Origin: Rhodanobacter sp. 7MK24
GTDB lineage: Bacteria; Pseudomonadota; Gammaproteobacteria; Xanthomonadales; Rhodanobacteraceae
Assembly: GCF_014842995.1 (NCBI RefSeq)
Contig: NZ_JACYXL010000002.1
Coordinates: 1 to 64,000 of the forward strand
Reading direction: 5' to 3'
DNA length: 64,000 nt
Part shown: piece by piece, positions 63,969 to 64,000 of the stretch
Layout: each line of letters begins with the position of its first letter
Numbering within the stretch: the first letter of the stretch is position 1
Translations under genes and position numbers: made by a program
Notes under the pieces: model-generated
Seen by the model: only the letters and a program-made list of their open reading frames with translations
Database searches by the model: none
What the model was told of the DNA's origin: nothing

Positions 63969-64000
63969 GCCGATGCGGGTATAACGCCTTCGGGACGCCA

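Noticed and set aside
1-64000. CRISPR array or cas genes
   Set aside because: No spaced series of identical 25-40 bp repeats and no Cas-like domains were seen. The tandem repeat at 4241 has two units and no spacers.

Overview
The window looks like a chromosome segment of a high-GC gammaproteobacterium of the Xanthomonadales, most likely the Rhodanobacteraceae/Dyella side. The evidence is the conserved right two thirds: ftsX-ftsE, rhlB facing trxA-rho, a plant/Xanthomonas-type glutamate-cysteine ligase, two diverged DsbA-like lipoproteins behind a cytochrome c4 and engB, an HD-domain cca, and the high GC3 of these genes. No sequence search was possible, so the taxon is an inference.

Positions 1 to about 22,700 are accessory DNA. 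It opens with a scrap of an IS3-family transposase abutting a truncated tniQ. A minus-strand Tn7-like transposition module follows (tnsA, tnsB in two overlapping frames, tnsC, tniQ remnant). Next come a small DNA-binding protein behind repeats, two unknown genes and an odd class II tRNA with anticodon UAU. After these lies a run of candidate defence genes: a probable restriction enzyme with a cytosine methyltransferase and Vsr nuclease; a 1,356-residue HTH/Mrr-like nuclease/P-loop NTPase protein; a coupled operon (unknown protein, RNase H-fold-like protein, Hanks kinase) divergent from it across a large nested palindrome; and a coupled HATPase/STAS-like pair. A secreted serine beta-lactamase-family protein, an XRE regulator with a membrane partner, a YkgJ/methyltransferase pair and gene-poor DNA close the region.

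From 22.9 to 34.3 kb the content is mostly core: an ABC-F ATPase, a PiuC-like dioxygenase, ung with a two-receiver response regulator, ftsX/ftsE, rhlB, trxA, rho and a secreted alpha/beta hydrolase. A decayed ankyrin fragment follows, then a pseudouridine synthase flanked by an 86-bp repeat that may be an insertion-sequence end. From 36.5 to 41.3 kb lies a six-gene operon matching the E. coli yjf cluster (DUF2170, PspA-like, DUF2491, DUF1190 lipoprotein, glutathionylspermidine-synthase-like) ending in an SPFH protein. A second defence-like locus at 41.7-44.6 kb encodes an RloC-type zinc-hook ATPase with a possible anticodon-nuclease triad and a dual-specificity phosphatase-like protein.

From 45 kb to the end the region is housekeeping: gshA, a LysR regulator, a hydrolase, an M3 peptidase lipoprotein, bioD with a TMEM175-like channel, free methionine sulfoxide reductase, engB, cytochrome c4, two DsbA-like proteins, an EEP-family hydrolase, an SDR, a membrane GH17 protein, lytic transglycosylase and cca. 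The strongest candidates for undescribed biology are the two loci meeting at the 13.7-kb palindrome, the HATPase/STAS pair, the UAU class II tRNA and the RloC-phosphatase locus.
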